The notes under the pieces are model-generated. The model made no database searches and was not told where the DNA came from. It saw nothing but the letters and a program-made list of their open reading frames with translations. Shown here piece after piece: positions 1 to 11,253 of a DNA stretch of 64,000 nt; the stretch's first letter is position 1; each line of letters starts with the position of its first letter. Made by a program: the position numbers and the translations under genes. The stretch spans positions 1 through 64,000 of the forward strand of contig CANQXZ010000002.1 in assembly GCA_947627955.1 (NCBI GenBank), given 5' to 3'. This stretch comes from an uncultured Clostridia bacterium. Its GTDB lineage: Bacteria > Bacillota > Clostridia > Christensenellales > Borkfalkiaceae.

Positions 1-990
1 GGGAAGCCCTATGTTTCTCCCGAAGCGCACGGCGCGCCTTATTATCCTGCGCAGTATATAGCCCTGATCGGTGTTGGAGGGGGTGACCCCGTGCACGTCG
101 CCGAGCATGAACGTAGCCGTGCGCACATGGTCGGCTATCACGCGGAAGGCGCGCGTGACTTCTCCGCCCTCGCCGTATTTTCTGCCCGTGAGCCTCTCCG
201 TTTCGGCTATCACCGTTTCGAAAACGTCCGTCTCGTACACGGAATCCTTGCCGCCGAGTATGCAGAGGGTGCGCTCCAAGCCCATGCCCGTGTCCACGTT
301 GCGCTGTTTCAGGGGTTCGTACGCCCCGTCCGCGTTCTTGTTGTACTGCATGAACACGTCGTTCCATATTTCGAGGAAGGTGCCCGCCGGCGCCTTGTCG
401 AAGTCATAGGGTCCGAGCTTGTCCGCCTCGGCATGGTTGCGGATTATGTGCATTTCGGTGTCGGGTCCGCAGGGTCCCGTTGTGCCCGCGGGTCCCCACC
501 AATTGCCCGATTTGGGCAGGAAAAATATGTGTTCCTTTTTTATGCCGCACTTTTCCCAGAGCGCCGCGCTCTCGCTGTCGCGGGGGCAGTCGCCGTCGCC
601 CGCGAAGCAGGTCACCGCTATGTCGTCTGCGGGAATGCCGAGATATTCGGGCGAGGTGAGAAATTCGTACGACCAAGGTATCATCTGTTCTTTGAAGTAA
701 TCGCCGAGCGACCAATTGCCGAGCATCTCGAAAAAGGTGCAGTGCGCGCTGTCGCCCACTTCGTCGATGTCGCCCGTCCTGACGCACTTCTGCACGTCGC
801 AGAGGCGGTTGCCCGCGGGGTGCTTTTCGCCCAGAAGATAGGGGACGAGGGGGTGCATGCCCGCCGTGGTGAACAGGACGGTCGGGTCGTTTTCGGGTAT
901 GAGCGACGCGGAGGGTATCACCGCGTGCCCCTTGTCTTTGAAGAAATCGAGGTAAGTTTGCCTCAGCGTTTCGCTTGTCAGAGTTTTCAT
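1..990 (-). CDS. alaS: Alanine--tRNA ligase, N-terminal part (cut by the window edge)
   Basis: Charges tRNA-Ala with alanine in the cytoplasm (class II synthetase). The visible 330 codons start at an ATG read from position 990 and run off the left edge, so any editing and C-terminal domains lie outside. The catalytic core is clear: IPENDPTVLFTTAGM near residue 31, the FFEMLGNWSLGDYFK block at 86-100, and a later NVDTGMGLERT (class II motif 3). A GGAAGG stretch lies about 10 nt before the start. It follows cysS by 18 nt on the same strand and is probably the third gene of a cysE-cysS-alaS transcript. Confidence 0.96.
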   Translation of the reverse strand, partial: MKTLTSETLRQTYLDFFKDKGHAVIPSASLIPENDPTVLFTTAGMHPLVPYLLGEKHPAGNRLCDVQKCVRTGDIDEVGDSAHCTFFEMLGNWSLGDYFKEQMIPWSYEFLTSPEYLGIPADDIAVTCFAGDGDCPRDSESAALWEKCGIKKEHIFFLPKSGNWWGPAGTTGPCGPDTEMHIIRNHAEADKLGPYDFDKAPAGTFLEIWNDVFMQYNKNADGAYEPLKQRNVDTGMGLERTLCILGGKDSVYETDVFETVIAETERLTGRKYGEGGEVTRAFRVIADHVRTATFMLGDVHGVTPSNTDQGYILRRIIRRAVRFGRNIGLP

Positions 991-1008
991 TTATCTATGC
1001 CTTCCGTA

Positions 1009-2409
1009 TTATTTTTTGGATATTGTGTAGCCCTCTTTGGAGTCCTTTACCTCGTAACCGAGTTCGTTTATGCGCGCGCGCAGCGCATCGGCTGCCGCCC
1101 AATTTCGCGCGAGCTTTGCCTGCCAGCGCTCTTCGGCGAGTTTTTGCACCTCCGCCGTAGCCCCGCCCGACGCGGGGTCCTTTGCCGCCGCCTCTTTTAA
1201 ATATTCGTCCGCGTCCCGCTTGAAGAGCCCGAGCAGGGAGTAGGTCTTCCTTATCTGCGCCACGTCCGCCGCGCAGGACGCGTCGCCCGCGGCGAGCTTT
1301 TTGGCTATGCCCTTGAAGAGGGGGAACAGTTCCGAGAGGGCGAGCGCGGTGTTGAAGTCCTCGGACATGTCCTTGTCGAACTTCCCGTCTATGAGCGGGT
1401 TCCCGCCCGACTTGCCGAACTTGTCCTCCACCGCCTTTATCGTAGTATAGAATTCGGTGAGGTGCCTTTCGGCTTCGGGGAAGAGGTCGTCGGTGATGTT
1501 TATATCGTTCCTGTAATTGTTTTGCAGGAGGGCGAATTTTATCGCCTCCGCGGTGTACTTTTTGAGCAGGTCTTCCAGAAGATAGGAGTTGCCGAGGCTC
1601 TTGGACATCTTCTGCCCGTTGACCTTTATCAACCCGTTGTGCGTCCAATACTTCGCGAACTGCTTGCCCGTTAAGCTCTCGGTCTGCGCTATCTCGTTTT
1701 CGTGGTGGGGGAATATGAGGTCCCTGCCGCCGCCGTGGATATCTATGCAGTCGCCGAACGCCGCCATGTTCATAGCCGAGCACTCTATGTGCCAGCCCGG
1801 TCTGCCCTTGCCCCAAGGCGAATCCCAGCTTATCTCCCCCTCCTTCGCCGCCTTCCACAGCGCGAAGTCGGCGGGATTTTCCTTTTCTTCGCCGTTTTCC
1901 ACGCGGACGCCGTCGAGCATATCCTCGACCGAGCGGTTGGAGAGCGCGCCGTAGCGCTTGAAGCTCGAAACGGAGAAGTACACGTCGCCGCAGGGCGTGG
2001 CGTAGGCGTGACCCTTTTCGATAAGTTTGGAGATGAACGTTATTATGTTCCCGATATTTTCCGTGGCTTTGAGCCATATCGTGGGGTCGTCTATCTCCAT
2101 CTCGCGCATTACGGCGTTGATTTTCTCTATCATCATAGCCGCGTATTCGTCGGCGGGAATGCCCGTCTCGCGGCTCTTGGCTATTATCTTGTCGTCCACG
2201 TCGGTGTAGTTGCGCGCGTACGTCACCTCATAGCCCTGCTTTTCGAGGAACTTGCGCATTATGTCGTAGATCAGAGCCTGATAGCCGTGACCTATGTGCG
2301 CTTCGCCCGACACCGTTATGCCGCACGCATACATCTTGACTTTTCCCTCTTCGAGGGGCACGAACTCCTCTTTTCTGCGGGTAAGACTGTTATATATCCT
2401 CATTGTCAT
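1009..2409 (-). CDS. cysS: Cysteine--tRNA ligase
   Basis: Class I synthetase that charges tRNA-Cys; 466 residues, normal length. The HIGH-type signature AHIGHG is at 37-42 and KMSKS at 267-271. The zinc ligands are all present: Cys29, Cys210, His235 and Glu239, matching the E. coli set (28, 209, 234, 238) with a one-residue shift. An in-frame ATG two codons downstream is an equally possible start. The gene overlaps the end of cysE by 20 nt, which indicates one transcript and translational coupling. The cysE-cysS pairing is a known Bacillota arrangement linking cysteine synthesis to its use. Confidence 0.97.
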   Translation of the reverse strand: MTMRIYNSLTRRKEEFVPLEEGKVKMYACGITVSGEAHIGHGYQALIYDIMRKFLEKQGYEVTYARNYTDVDDKIIAKSRETGIPADEYAAMMIEKINAVMREMEIDDPTIWLKATENIGNIITFISKLIEKGHAYATPCGDVYFSVSSFKRYGALSNRSVEDMLDGVRVENGEEKENPADFALWKAAKEGEISWDSPWGKGRPGWHIECSAMNMAAFGDCIDIHGGGRDLIFPHHENEIAQTESLTGKQFAKYWTHNGLIKVNGQKMSKSLGNSYLLEDLLKKYTAEAIKFALLQNNYRNDINITDDLFPEAERHLTEFYTTIKAVEDKFGKSGGNPLIDGKFDKDMSEDFNTALALSELFPLFKGIAKKLAAGDASCAADVAQIRKTYSLLGLFKRDADEYLKEAAAKDPASGGATAEVQKLAEERWQAKLARNWAAADALRARINELGYEVKDSKEGYTISKK

Positions 2410-3055
2410 CCTCTTTTTTTGTTTCAGACAGACGTTTGACTTCCGCTTCGAGGGCGAACATGCGCTCCCTCAGCGAACACAATTCCTTTACTACGGGGTC
2501 CTCTTTTTCGGGGAGAAGGTCCGCTCCCTCCGCCGAGCCGTTTATCCGCACCACCTTGGCGGGGACCCCCACTACCGTGGCGTGCGCGGGAACGTCCTTC
2601 AACACCACCGCGCCCGCGCCGACCTTGGCGTAATCGCCGACGGTTATCCCACCTAAAACGCGCGCGCCAGCGGAGATCACGCAGTGCTCGCCTATCGTGG
2701 GGTGGCGCTTGCCCGTCTCCTTGCCCGTGCCGCCGAGGGTACAGTTCTGGTAGATAACCGTGCCCGTGCCCACTTCCGCGGTCTCGCCTATCACCACGCC
2801 CTGACCGTGGTCGATAAATACCCCGGGCGCGATCTTCGCGGCGGGGTGTATCTCCACGCCCGTCAGAAATTTAGCCCATTGCGACGTGACGCGGGCAAGG
2901 AGCTTTAAATGCATTCTGTAAAGCCTGTTTGCCCAGCGGTGCCACGAAAGGGCGTGCACCCCCGAATACGTGAGCCATATTTCGAACTTGCTGCGGGCGG
3001 CGGGGTCGTTCTCCTTCGCCGCGCGTATGTCCATGCGCAACCTTTTGAAAAACAT
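2390..3055 (-). CDS. cysE: Serine O-acetyltransferase
   Basis: Acetylates serine with acetyl-CoA, the committed step to cysteine. 221 residues: a helical N-terminal domain beginning MFFKRLRMDIRAAKEND, then a left-handed beta-helix of hexapeptide repeats (about 65-175) with the family segment DHGQGVVIGETAEVG. A charged tail of about 35 residues (heptad-like leucines, ending KKEDDNEDI) may form a short coiled coil. The start matches the family, although no Shine-Dalgarno sequence precedes it. A consensus promoter (3066-3094) puts the transcript start only a few nt upstream. A second ATG at residue 8 has an AAAGG before it and could be used. Confidence 0.95.
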   Translation of the reverse strand: MFFKRLRMDIRAAKENDPAARSKFEIWLTYSGVHALSWHRWANRLYRMHLKLLARVTSQWAKFLTGVEIHPAAKIAPGVFIDHGQGVVIGETAEVGTGTVIYQNCTLGGTGKETGKRHPTIGEHCVISAGARVLGGITVGDYAKVGAGAVVLKDVPAHATVVGVPAKVVRINGSAEGADLLPEKEDPVVKELCSLRERMFALEAEVKRLSETKKEDDNEDI

Positions 3056-3065
3056 GATTTACACT

Positions 3066-3094
3066 ATTATATATATTTTATACGGCAAATGCAA
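3066..3094 (-). promoter_or_regulatory. Promoter of the cysE-cysS-alaS transcript
   Basis: Read on the minus strand: TTGCAT, 17 bp, TATAAT. The -10 box ends 10 nt before the cysE ATG, so the predicted transcript has a leader of only about 4 nt. This leaves no room for a T-box leader of the kind that controls cysE-cysS in Bacillus. Confidence 0.75.
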
Positions 3095-3196
3095 TTTATT
3101 TTAAGCGGTATTTTTGCCGCTGTTTATCCTAATTTTCGTCATTTGAAAAATTCTAACAGGATTTTGGATTTTTTGTGAAAACCGTCACGAGTTTTC

Positions 3197-3225
3197 TTGA
3201 CTTTTCCGTGTTAAAAGTTTACAAT
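3197..3225 (+). promoter_or_regulatory. Promoter of the DeoR-family gene
   Basis: TTGACT, 17 bp spacer, TACAAT. The -10 box covers the ATG at 3224, so translation must begin further down at 3275. Confidence 0.8.
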
Positions 3226-3274
3226 GTTGGCAGATAAAAAAGTTTATGTTAATTTTTCACACGGGAGACCGATT

Positions 3275-4033
3275 ATGAAACGGGAAAGAATAGAAGAGAT
3301 AGCCGACATACTCGACAAGCGCGGCAAAATGACGCTCGAACAGCTCGAAGAAGTGTTCCCCACCGTATCGCAGATGACCTTGCGGCGCGATCTGTTCCAG
3401 CTCGAAGAGGACGGCAGGATAATAAGGATCCGCGGCGGCGCCATGTCCGTGAAGGAAGTTCAGAAAGTTTCGGGCGAGGCGTACACCAAAAAGACCACCA
3501 TAAACACCGACGCCAAGATAGTCATAGCGCAGAAGGCGGCGGCGCTCATCGACGAGGGGACCTGCGTGTTCCTCGACGGCGGCACAACCGCGATGTATCT
3601 TTCCAAGGAGATGCCCGACCTCAAGTGCAACGTGTTTACTAACGGCATAGCCGTGGCAATGGAACTCGCGCAGAAGAAAAACGTGAACATAACGGTCGTG
3701 GGCGGACAGCTCATGAAGGATAACCTCTCCACCTCCTCCCCCGCCGCGAAGGAATATTTCGATCTGACGAACTTCGAGATAGCAATAGTTTCGGCGACGG
3801 CGTTCACCCCCGAACAGGGCTTTTCCTGCAACAGCCAGATAGAGAGCGACCTTCTGAAAAACGTGTTCAAGAAGGCGCGGCAGGTGTACATGATGCTCGA
3901 CAGCTCCAAGATAGGCAAGATAAATCCCTACACGTTCGCAAAGATCGAGGATATAGACGTGCTGATAACGGACGACCACTTCCCCAAGGAGTACAAACAG
4001 CTCTTCGAAAACAGAAACATTGTGGTAATGTAA
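3275..4033 (+). CDS. DeoR-family transcriptional regulator
   Basis: 252-residue sugar-responsive repressor type. An N-terminal DeoR winged helix (about 5-58, containing MTLEQLEEVFPTVSQMTLRRD) is followed by a DeoRC sensor domain of the sugar-phosphate isomerase fold (about 75-235; FLDGGTTAMYLSKEM, FTNGIAVAMELA). Start chosen at 3275: GGGAG lies 7 nt upstream, whereas the in-frame ATG at 3224 overlaps the -10 box. It stands alone and ends in a strong terminator. Members of this family control fructose, glycerol or deoxynucleoside genes. fruK is about 10 kb away, but no operator evidence links them. Confidence 0.9.
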   Translation: MKRERIEEIADILDKRGKMTLEQLEEVFPTVSQMTLRRDLFQLEEDGRIIRIRGGAMSVKEVQKVSGEAYTKKTTINTDAKIVIAQKAAALIDEGTCVFLDGGTTAMYLSKEMPDLKCNVFTNGIAVAMELAQKKNVNITVVGGQLMKDNLSTSSPAAKEYFDLTNFEIAIVSATAFTPEQGFSCNSQIESDLLKNVFKKARQVYMMLDSSKIGKINPYTFAKIEDIDVLITDDHFPKEYKQLFENRNIVVM

Positions 4034-4040
4034 AAAATTC

Positions 4041-4072
4041 AGCCCCGCGCAGCTGCGCGGGGCTGTTTTTTT
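4041..4072 (+). terminator. Intrinsic terminator after the DeoR-family gene
   Basis: Perfect 10 bp GC-rich stem (AGCCCCGCGC / GCGCGGGGCT) around AGCT, followed by a T run. Confidence 0.9.
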
Positions 4073-4078
4073 GTGCCT

Positions 4079-4921
4079 TTATGATTTGAGGGCGTTTTGC
4101 ACGGCGAGGAGGAGCCTGCCCGAGCCCATAGTCGCGCCCGCTATCACGAGCGAGCTGTCCGAAACGGTCTGGGGAGCCTTGTCCCCGTCCACGGTCACCG
4201 TCGCGGCGAGCACGTCCTCCGTCCTCTTTCCGCGGTAGGCGGCGAGCAAGCCCGAAAGCCCGTCGTTCCAGAGAGCCTTGTCTTTCCAGCTGTCGGTGAC
4301 TTCGATATATCCCGCCGAGGGGTCGTTTTTGACTGCGGCAATTACGCCGTCCTTTACCACGACTTTTACCCTTATCCCGTACTTTGTCGCGGGCGCGTAG
4401 GGGTTGGGATAGGAATATTCGCCCGTATGCACGGTGTATCCGAGCTCCGAAGCGGCGTCCGCAAGGGCGTCTTGCACGGCGAGAAGGAGCCTGCCCGAGC
4501 CCAAAGTCGCGCCCGTTATCATGAGCCCGCTGTCGGTAACCGATTGGGGAGCGGCGTTTTCGTCCACTGCCACCGTTTCGGCGAGCACGTCCGCGACGTA
4601 TCTCGCGCGGTAACTCAGCAGCAGGTTATTGAGCCCGTCGTCCCAGATGGAGCGGTCGCCCCAGCTCTCGGTCACTTCGGTATAGTCGCTTTCCACGACC
4701 TGAACGCTCTTGATCCTGTCGCCCTTTTTGTCGCTCTGCACGCTCACTTTCACCTTTATGCCGTAATAGGGAGCCTGAGGGGCGTATGTGTTCACATGGC
4801 TGTACTCCCCCTCGTATTCCCGCACCTTCACGCCCGCGCAGGCGGCGAGCCATGCGGAACCTGCCGCAACCGCGCCCGCGAGAGCCGCCGCGGCAATGAT
4901 TTTTATGCACTTTTTATTCAT
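4079..4921 (-). CDS. Lipoprotein with two tandem FMN-binding-like domains
   Basis: 280 residues. A hydrophobic signal ends in a lipobox, Leu25-Ala-Ala-Cys28, so the mature protein is probably anchored outside the membrane. The rest is an internal duplication of about 115-120 residues. Each unit contains a GEYS-Y--YG(I)(K/R)VKV strand region, a VT(E/D)SW motif, and a C-terminal SGLMITGATLGSGRLLLAV-type segment. The last segment resembles PF04205 FMN-binding domains (SGATxT), but the Thr that carries covalent FMN in NqrC/RnfG is Gly in both copies. ATG 4921 is preferred over the upstream GTG because GGGGTG lies 6 nt before it. Function is unknown; a redox or flavin-binding role is inference. 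Confidence 0.72.
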   Translation of the reverse strand: MNKKCIKIIAAAALAGAVAAGSAWLAACAGVKVREYEGEYSHVNTYAPQAPYYGIKVKVSVQSDKKGDRIKSVQVVESDYTEVTESWGDRSIWDDGLNNLLLSYRARYVADVLAETVAVDENAAPQSVTDSGLMITGATLGSGRLLLAVQDALADAASELGYTVHTGEYSYPNPYAPATKYGIRVKVVVKDGVIAAVKNDPSAGYIEVTDSWKDKALWNDGLSGLLAAYRGKRTEDVLAATVTVDGDKAPQTVSDSSLVIAGATMGSGRLLLAVQNALKS

Positions 4922-4950
4922 ATACTTCACCCCTTTTTATCTTCGCTTAA

Positions 4951-4980
4951 AATATAGCATAAGACGGGCAAGCGTGTCAA
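4951..4980 (-). promoter_or_regulatory. Promoter of the FMN-binding-like lipoprotein gene
   Basis: Minus strand: TTGACA, 18 bp, TATATT. The -35 box lies inside the terminator hairpin of the upstream ABC transporter gene. Confidence 0.75.
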
Positions 4981-4993
4981 CACGTTGCCCGTC
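4963..4993 (-). terminator. Terminator-like hairpin after the ABC transporter gene
   Basis: GACGGGCAA ... TTGCCCGTC arms with an inner GTGT/ACAC pairing; followed on the minus strand only by TTATGC, so it is weak. It overlaps the -35 box of the next gene. Confidence 0.6.
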
Positions 4994-5006
4994 TTTATTT
5001 GCGATT

Positions 5007-7874
<2,868 letters not shown>

Positions 7875-7905
7875 TTGATCTCTCTTTCCCGTGATTTGAT
7901 ATAGT

Positions 7906-7922
7906 ACCGAATATATATCGGT
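7906..7922. promoter_or_regulatory. Palindromic site in the ABC transporter promoter region
   Basis: ACCGA-N7-TCGGT, an A/T-rich-centred dyad between the likely -35 (TTCAAA) and -10 (TACTAT) of the ABC gene. The position suits a repressor operator; no regulator is identified. Confidence 0.4.
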
Positions 7923-7965
7923 TATTTGAACGTATTAAAACAGAATTGTGACAAAACGCCGAAAT

Positions 7966-8718
7966 TTAAGCCGTTTTGCCCTCTCCGCCGTCCTTTTTCG
8001 CCGCATTTTGCTCCTTTTCGGAGGCGTAGCTTTCAAGATGCTCCGATATGGAATGGGACGACTTGAAGGGGAACACGAAACTTGCGCGCTTTTTATCCGC
8101 CTTTTCGATCTTATCCTTAATGCTCTCCTTTAACTTTTCAAAGGAAACGACTATGCCGTGCTCGCCCGCAAACTTACGTATTTTAGCCGAAAGATTCAGC
8201 GAGTGCCCTAAGTCGACGAGGAACACGCCGAGGAACAGCCCCACTATGAACGAGAACTCTATGTATTCCACGAACCATATGACCGCGCCGAGCACATAGG
8301 GGCGGATGACGAAGTAGAATACCGCGCCCACGAGCGTCCACAAAAAGGAGAACAGCGGACAGATTATGCCCTGAATATTTCCCCACCTGTCGGAATAGTC
8401 CCAGAGCTTTATCTTCATGCCCTTTATGAACACGAGCCCGCCCAAATACTCAATGAGAGTCATGAATACGCCCATTATCAGAATTATCAAAATCGGGTCG
8501 AGCCACTTTATGCCCGTGTTTACGGGCAGATACGAGGCGGCGAAGAGCCCCACCACGCCGAAGCCGTAGATGGGCAGATAGGGTCCCGTCAGAAAGCCGG
8601 GGTTTATCCATTTTTTAGCCGTGAATATGCGTCTGAAAAAGACCTCCGTGACCCAGCCGAGCATACTGCCCGTTATAAAGAGGAACGCCGCCACCAGAAC
8701 CGCAGTGTAAACTCTCAT
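7966..8718 (-). CDS. Putative ABC-transporter type IV (CmpB-like) membrane protein
   Basis: 250 residues with about five membrane helices in the first 180. It shows the PF06541 hallmarks GSMLGWVTEVFFRR, NPGFLTGPYLPIYGFG, and the KLWDYSDRWGNIQGIICP loop. A cytoplasmic, charged C-terminal tail (about 190-250) follows. The molecular role of the family is not established. It lies 12 nt downstream of gltX on the same strand, so it is probably co-transcribed with it. Confidence 0.82.
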   Translation of the reverse strand: MRVYTAVLVAAFLFITGSMLGWVTEVFFRRIFTAKKWINPGFLTGPYLPIYGFGVVGLFAASYLPVNTGIKWLDPILIILIMGVFMTLIEYLGGLVFIKGMKIKLWDYSDRWGNIQGIICPLFSFLWTLVGAVFYFVIRPYVLGAVIWFVEYIEFSFIVGLFLGVFLVDLGHSLNLSAKIRKFAGEHGIVVSFEKLKESIKDKIEKADKKRASFVFPFKSSHSISEHLESYASEKEQNAAKKDGGEGKTA

Positions 8719-8730
8719 ACGAAGCCTCCC

Positions 8731-10380
8731 TTACACGGCGCCCATGGCGCTTTTCAGACGGGCTATGCTCCTCTCCTTGCCCAAAATGGACATTATGGTG
8801 CAAAGGTCGGGCGAATTTGCGCTGCCCGTCACGGCTATCCTCAATATCTCCGCCGCGTCGGCTACGCTGCCGATATACGCCGAGGGGTCCTTTCTGTATT
8901 CCGAGGTCTCCGCCGCAAATCCCTCCGCCGCGGCTACCTCCTTTACCTTGGCGAACCACGCGGAGTTGTCGTCGGCGGGGTCGTATATTTCGGCGAACCG
9001 CCCGAGCACGCCCTTTACCGTGTCCGCGCCGTAGCGGAAGGAATATACGGGCGAGAACGAGTCGTCGAAGAAGTAATCTATGAGCCGCACGCCCTGCTCG
9101 GCGCGCTCGATGTCCTTCCTGCGCTTTTTGCCGTCCGCGCCCATGACGAGTTCCAAAATCTTTACAATATATGCCTCGGAGGCGAAATGTTGTCTATCCT
9201 TTTCCGTGCCGAACTCCTCCGTCCAGCCCTTCAAAAACGCATAGCACTCCCCGGGGGAGAGCATGGAAATTTCCGTGCGGGAGATATCGGAGAGCTTATC
9301 GAGGTCGAACAGCGCGCCGCTCTTGCCCATCTTGCTTACCTTGAACTTGAAATCCCGCCAATCGGCGAGGGGATTTTTGAGCTCCCACTCTTCGAAGCCC
9401 GAGTTGAGGAGGGTCATGAGATATTTGACCACAGCCACGGGATAATAGCCCGCCCGCCTGTAATAGTCGAGGGAGAGCTCGGGGTCCTTTCTCTTTGAGA
9501 GTTTGCGCTTGTTGCCGCCGTCCGACTTCATGAGCGAACAGGTGTGCGCATAGCGGGGCATTCTGAACCCGAGCGCGGAAAAGAGTTCTATGTGCACGGG
9601 CAGGCTTGACAGCCACTCCTCGCCGCGGATGACGAGGGTCGTACGCATGAAATGGTCGTCTATCGCGTGCGCGAAGTGATAGGTGGGAATGCCGTCCGAC
9701 TTCAAAAGGACTATGTCCTGATCGTTTTCGGTGACGGAGATCTCCCCCTTTATCTCGTCGCGGAAGGTGAACCTGCGGGAGATATCGCCCGACGATCTGA
9801 GCCTTATGACGTACGGCTTGCCCGCGGCAAGATTTTCATATATCTGCTCCTCGGTGAGATTGCGGCACTTCGCAAAGGCGCCGTAATATCCCGTAGTGAG
9901 CTTCTTTTCAGACTGCGCCGCCCTTATCGCGGCGAGCTCTTCCTCCGTGCAAAAACAGGGATAAGCCTTGCCCTCTTCTATGAGCTTTTTGGCGAACGTG
10001 CGGTATATCTTGGCGCGCTGCCGCTGGTAATAGGGTCCGTAGTAGTTGAGCTTGGAGGAGATCTCCGCGCCCTCGTCGAACTTTATCCCGAAATATTTTA
10101 GGGAGCGGATGACGCTCTCCACCGCGCCATCCACCTTGCGCTTCAAGTCGGTGTCCTCTATCCTGAGATAGAACACCCCTCCCGTGGTGTGCGCGGCGCG
10201 CTCGTCCGCGAGCGCGGAATAGAGGTTGCCGAGGTGTATGAAGCCCGTGGGCGACGGCGCGAGGCGGGTGACCTCCGCGCCCTTTTCAAGCAGACGGGCA
10301 GGGTAGATCTCCTCATACTTTTCGGGGGAGATGAGGTCGTCGTCGGGAATGAGCGCGGCGGCAAGTTTTTTCAAGTCCAT
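8731..10380 (-). CDS. gltX: Glutamate--tRNA ligase
   Basis: Class I synthetase charging tRNA-Glu, 549 residues. The HIGH equivalent is HLGN (49-52) within APSPTGFIHLGNLYSAL, and the KMSKS equivalent is KLSKR (293-297). It carries about 35 extra residues before the catalytic fold compared with typical 480-residue enzymes. A separate glnS at 58,207 means Gln-tRNA is made directly here, so this GluRS may be discriminating. AAAAAGGA precedes the ATG. Confidence 0.95.
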   Translation of the reverse strand: MDLKKLAAALIPDDDLISPEKYEEIYPARLLEKGAEVTRLAPSPTGFIHLGNLYSALADERAAHTTGGVFYLRIEDTDLKRKVDGAVESVIRSLKYFGIKFDEGAEISSKLNYYGPYYQRQRAKIYRTFAKKLIEEGKAYPCFCTEEELAAIRAAQSEKKLTTGYYGAFAKCRNLTEEQIYENLAAGKPYVIRLRSSGDISRRFTFRDEIKGEISVTENDQDIVLLKSDGIPTYHFAHAIDDHFMRTTLVIRGEEWLSSLPVHIELFSALGFRMPRYAHTCSLMKSDGGNKRKLSKRKDPELSLDYYRRAGYYPVAVVKYLMTLLNSGFEEWELKNPLADWRDFKFKVSKMGKSGALFDLDKLSDISRTEISMLSPGECYAFLKGWTEEFGTEKDRQHFASEAYIVKILELVMGADGKKRRKDIERAEQGVRLIDYFFDDSFSPVYSFRYGADTVKGVLGRFAEIYDPADDNSAWFAKVKEVAAAEGFAAETSEYRKDPSAYIGSVADAAEILRIAVTGSANSPDLCTIMSILGKERSIARLKSAMGAV

Positions 10381-10435
10381 TTTATCAGTCCTTTTTCGAT
10401 TGTGTTATATTTTCCGCCCGTGCGGGCGGGATATT

Positions 10436-11047
10436 TCACTTTTTGCGGGCGACGTACCAGCGATATACGAACCACAGGATTATCAGCACTTCGAACACGG
10501 CGGCGACGATGTACAGTATGCTTATCTGCACAAAGGCGCTCGCAAAGGTTATGGTGAATATGTGGAAGATGAGCACGCACGACCACAGCACGAGGGAGCT
10601 CGCGAGGGCGGTAGTGACCCTGTTCCCCCACTTTGCCGAAAACACGGTGAGAACTATCCCCGTGGGAAGGGGCGCGGCGACGAATGCGAGATAGGCGTAC
10701 TTTGAGGTGGCGGGAATGAGGAAAAACGTGACGAAAACGCAGGTGGCGACAAACCAGACGAGTATGACGCTGAGCGCGGTCACGAAGGCGTGTTTGGAAA
10801 TTATCCTCTTCCTCGGCTTGACCTCTTCGGCGGCGCCCTTGCCCCTTACGAGCCTGTCGAGGGAAACCCCGTAAATTTCGGAGAGCCTCATGAGGACGCG
10901 TATATCGGGGATAGCCTCCCCCCGTTCCCATTTGGAAACGGCTTTATCGGAATAGTTCAAAAGTTCTGCGAGCTGCACCTGCGTGAGCTTGGCTTTCGTC
11001 CTCAGCTCCACAAGATTTTCCGCAATAATCTCTTTCAGATCGTCCAT
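10436..11047 (-). CDS. XRE-family HTH protein with C-terminal membrane domain
   Basis: 203 residues. An N-terminal helix-turn-helix (LTQVQLAELLNYSDKAVSKWERGEA, with a SKWERG recognition helix) is joined by a basic linker (KPRKR) to four predicted membrane helices (about 95-195). This HTH-plus-membrane-bundle form is common in Clostridia as membrane-tethered regulators of unknown signal. ATG 11047 is preferred over ATG 11053 because the latter abuts the -10 box. There is no Shine-Dalgarno sequence, and the predicted start point of transcription falls on the start codon itself. Confidence 0.85.
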   Translation of the reverse strand: MDDLKEIIAENLVELRTKAKLTQVQLAELLNYSDKAVSKWERGEAIPDIRVLMRLSEIYGVSLDRLVRGKGAAEEVKPRKRIISKHAFVTALSVILVWFVATCVFVTFFLIPATSKYAYLAFVAAPLPTGIVLTVFSAKWGNRVTTALASSLVLWSCVLIFHIFTITFASAFVQISILYIVAAVFEVLIILWFVYRWYVARKK

Positions 11048-11053
11048 AGGCAT

Positions 11054-11082
11054 ATTTTAACACGTTACGCCGAAAAAGACAA
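11054..11082 (-). promoter_or_regulatory. Promoter of the HTH membrane protein gene, apparently leaderless
   Basis: Minus strand: TTGTCT, 17 bp, TAAAAT, then six nt and ATG (11047). Confidence 0.65.
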
Positions 11083-11184
11083 GTAAAAATATGAATTCTA
11101 CGGATGGTAGAGTTGCTTTTTTTGCGGTAGAGTCGCCCGTTTTATAAATTTACCCGCGGAAGCGATAAGTGGAGAAAAAGCGCG

Positions 11185-11212
11185 TTGTTTTTCCGCGGAA
11201 ATAGTATATACT
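11185..11212 (+). promoter_or_regulatory. Promoter of the DegV-family gene
   Basis: TTGTTT, 16 bp, TATACT. It overlaps an in-frame ATG at 11185, which excludes that codon as the start. Confidence 0.65.
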
Positions 11213-11253
11213 GTAAACAGCGGCGGAAATCTGTGCGCCGCTACGGAGAAACA

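Noticed and set aside
3056-3200. T-box ri­boswitch before cysE
   Set aside because: No T-box consensus or specifier stem, and the promoter lies directly at the start codon.
3224-3274. Earlier ATG for the DeoR-family protein
   Set aside because: It overlaps the -10 box, so it would not be in the transcript; the family start and ribosome-binding site are at 3275.
4626-4910. Arg-rich frame inside the lipoprotein gene
   Set aside because: Same-strand shifted shadow of the lipoprotein with no independent start signals.
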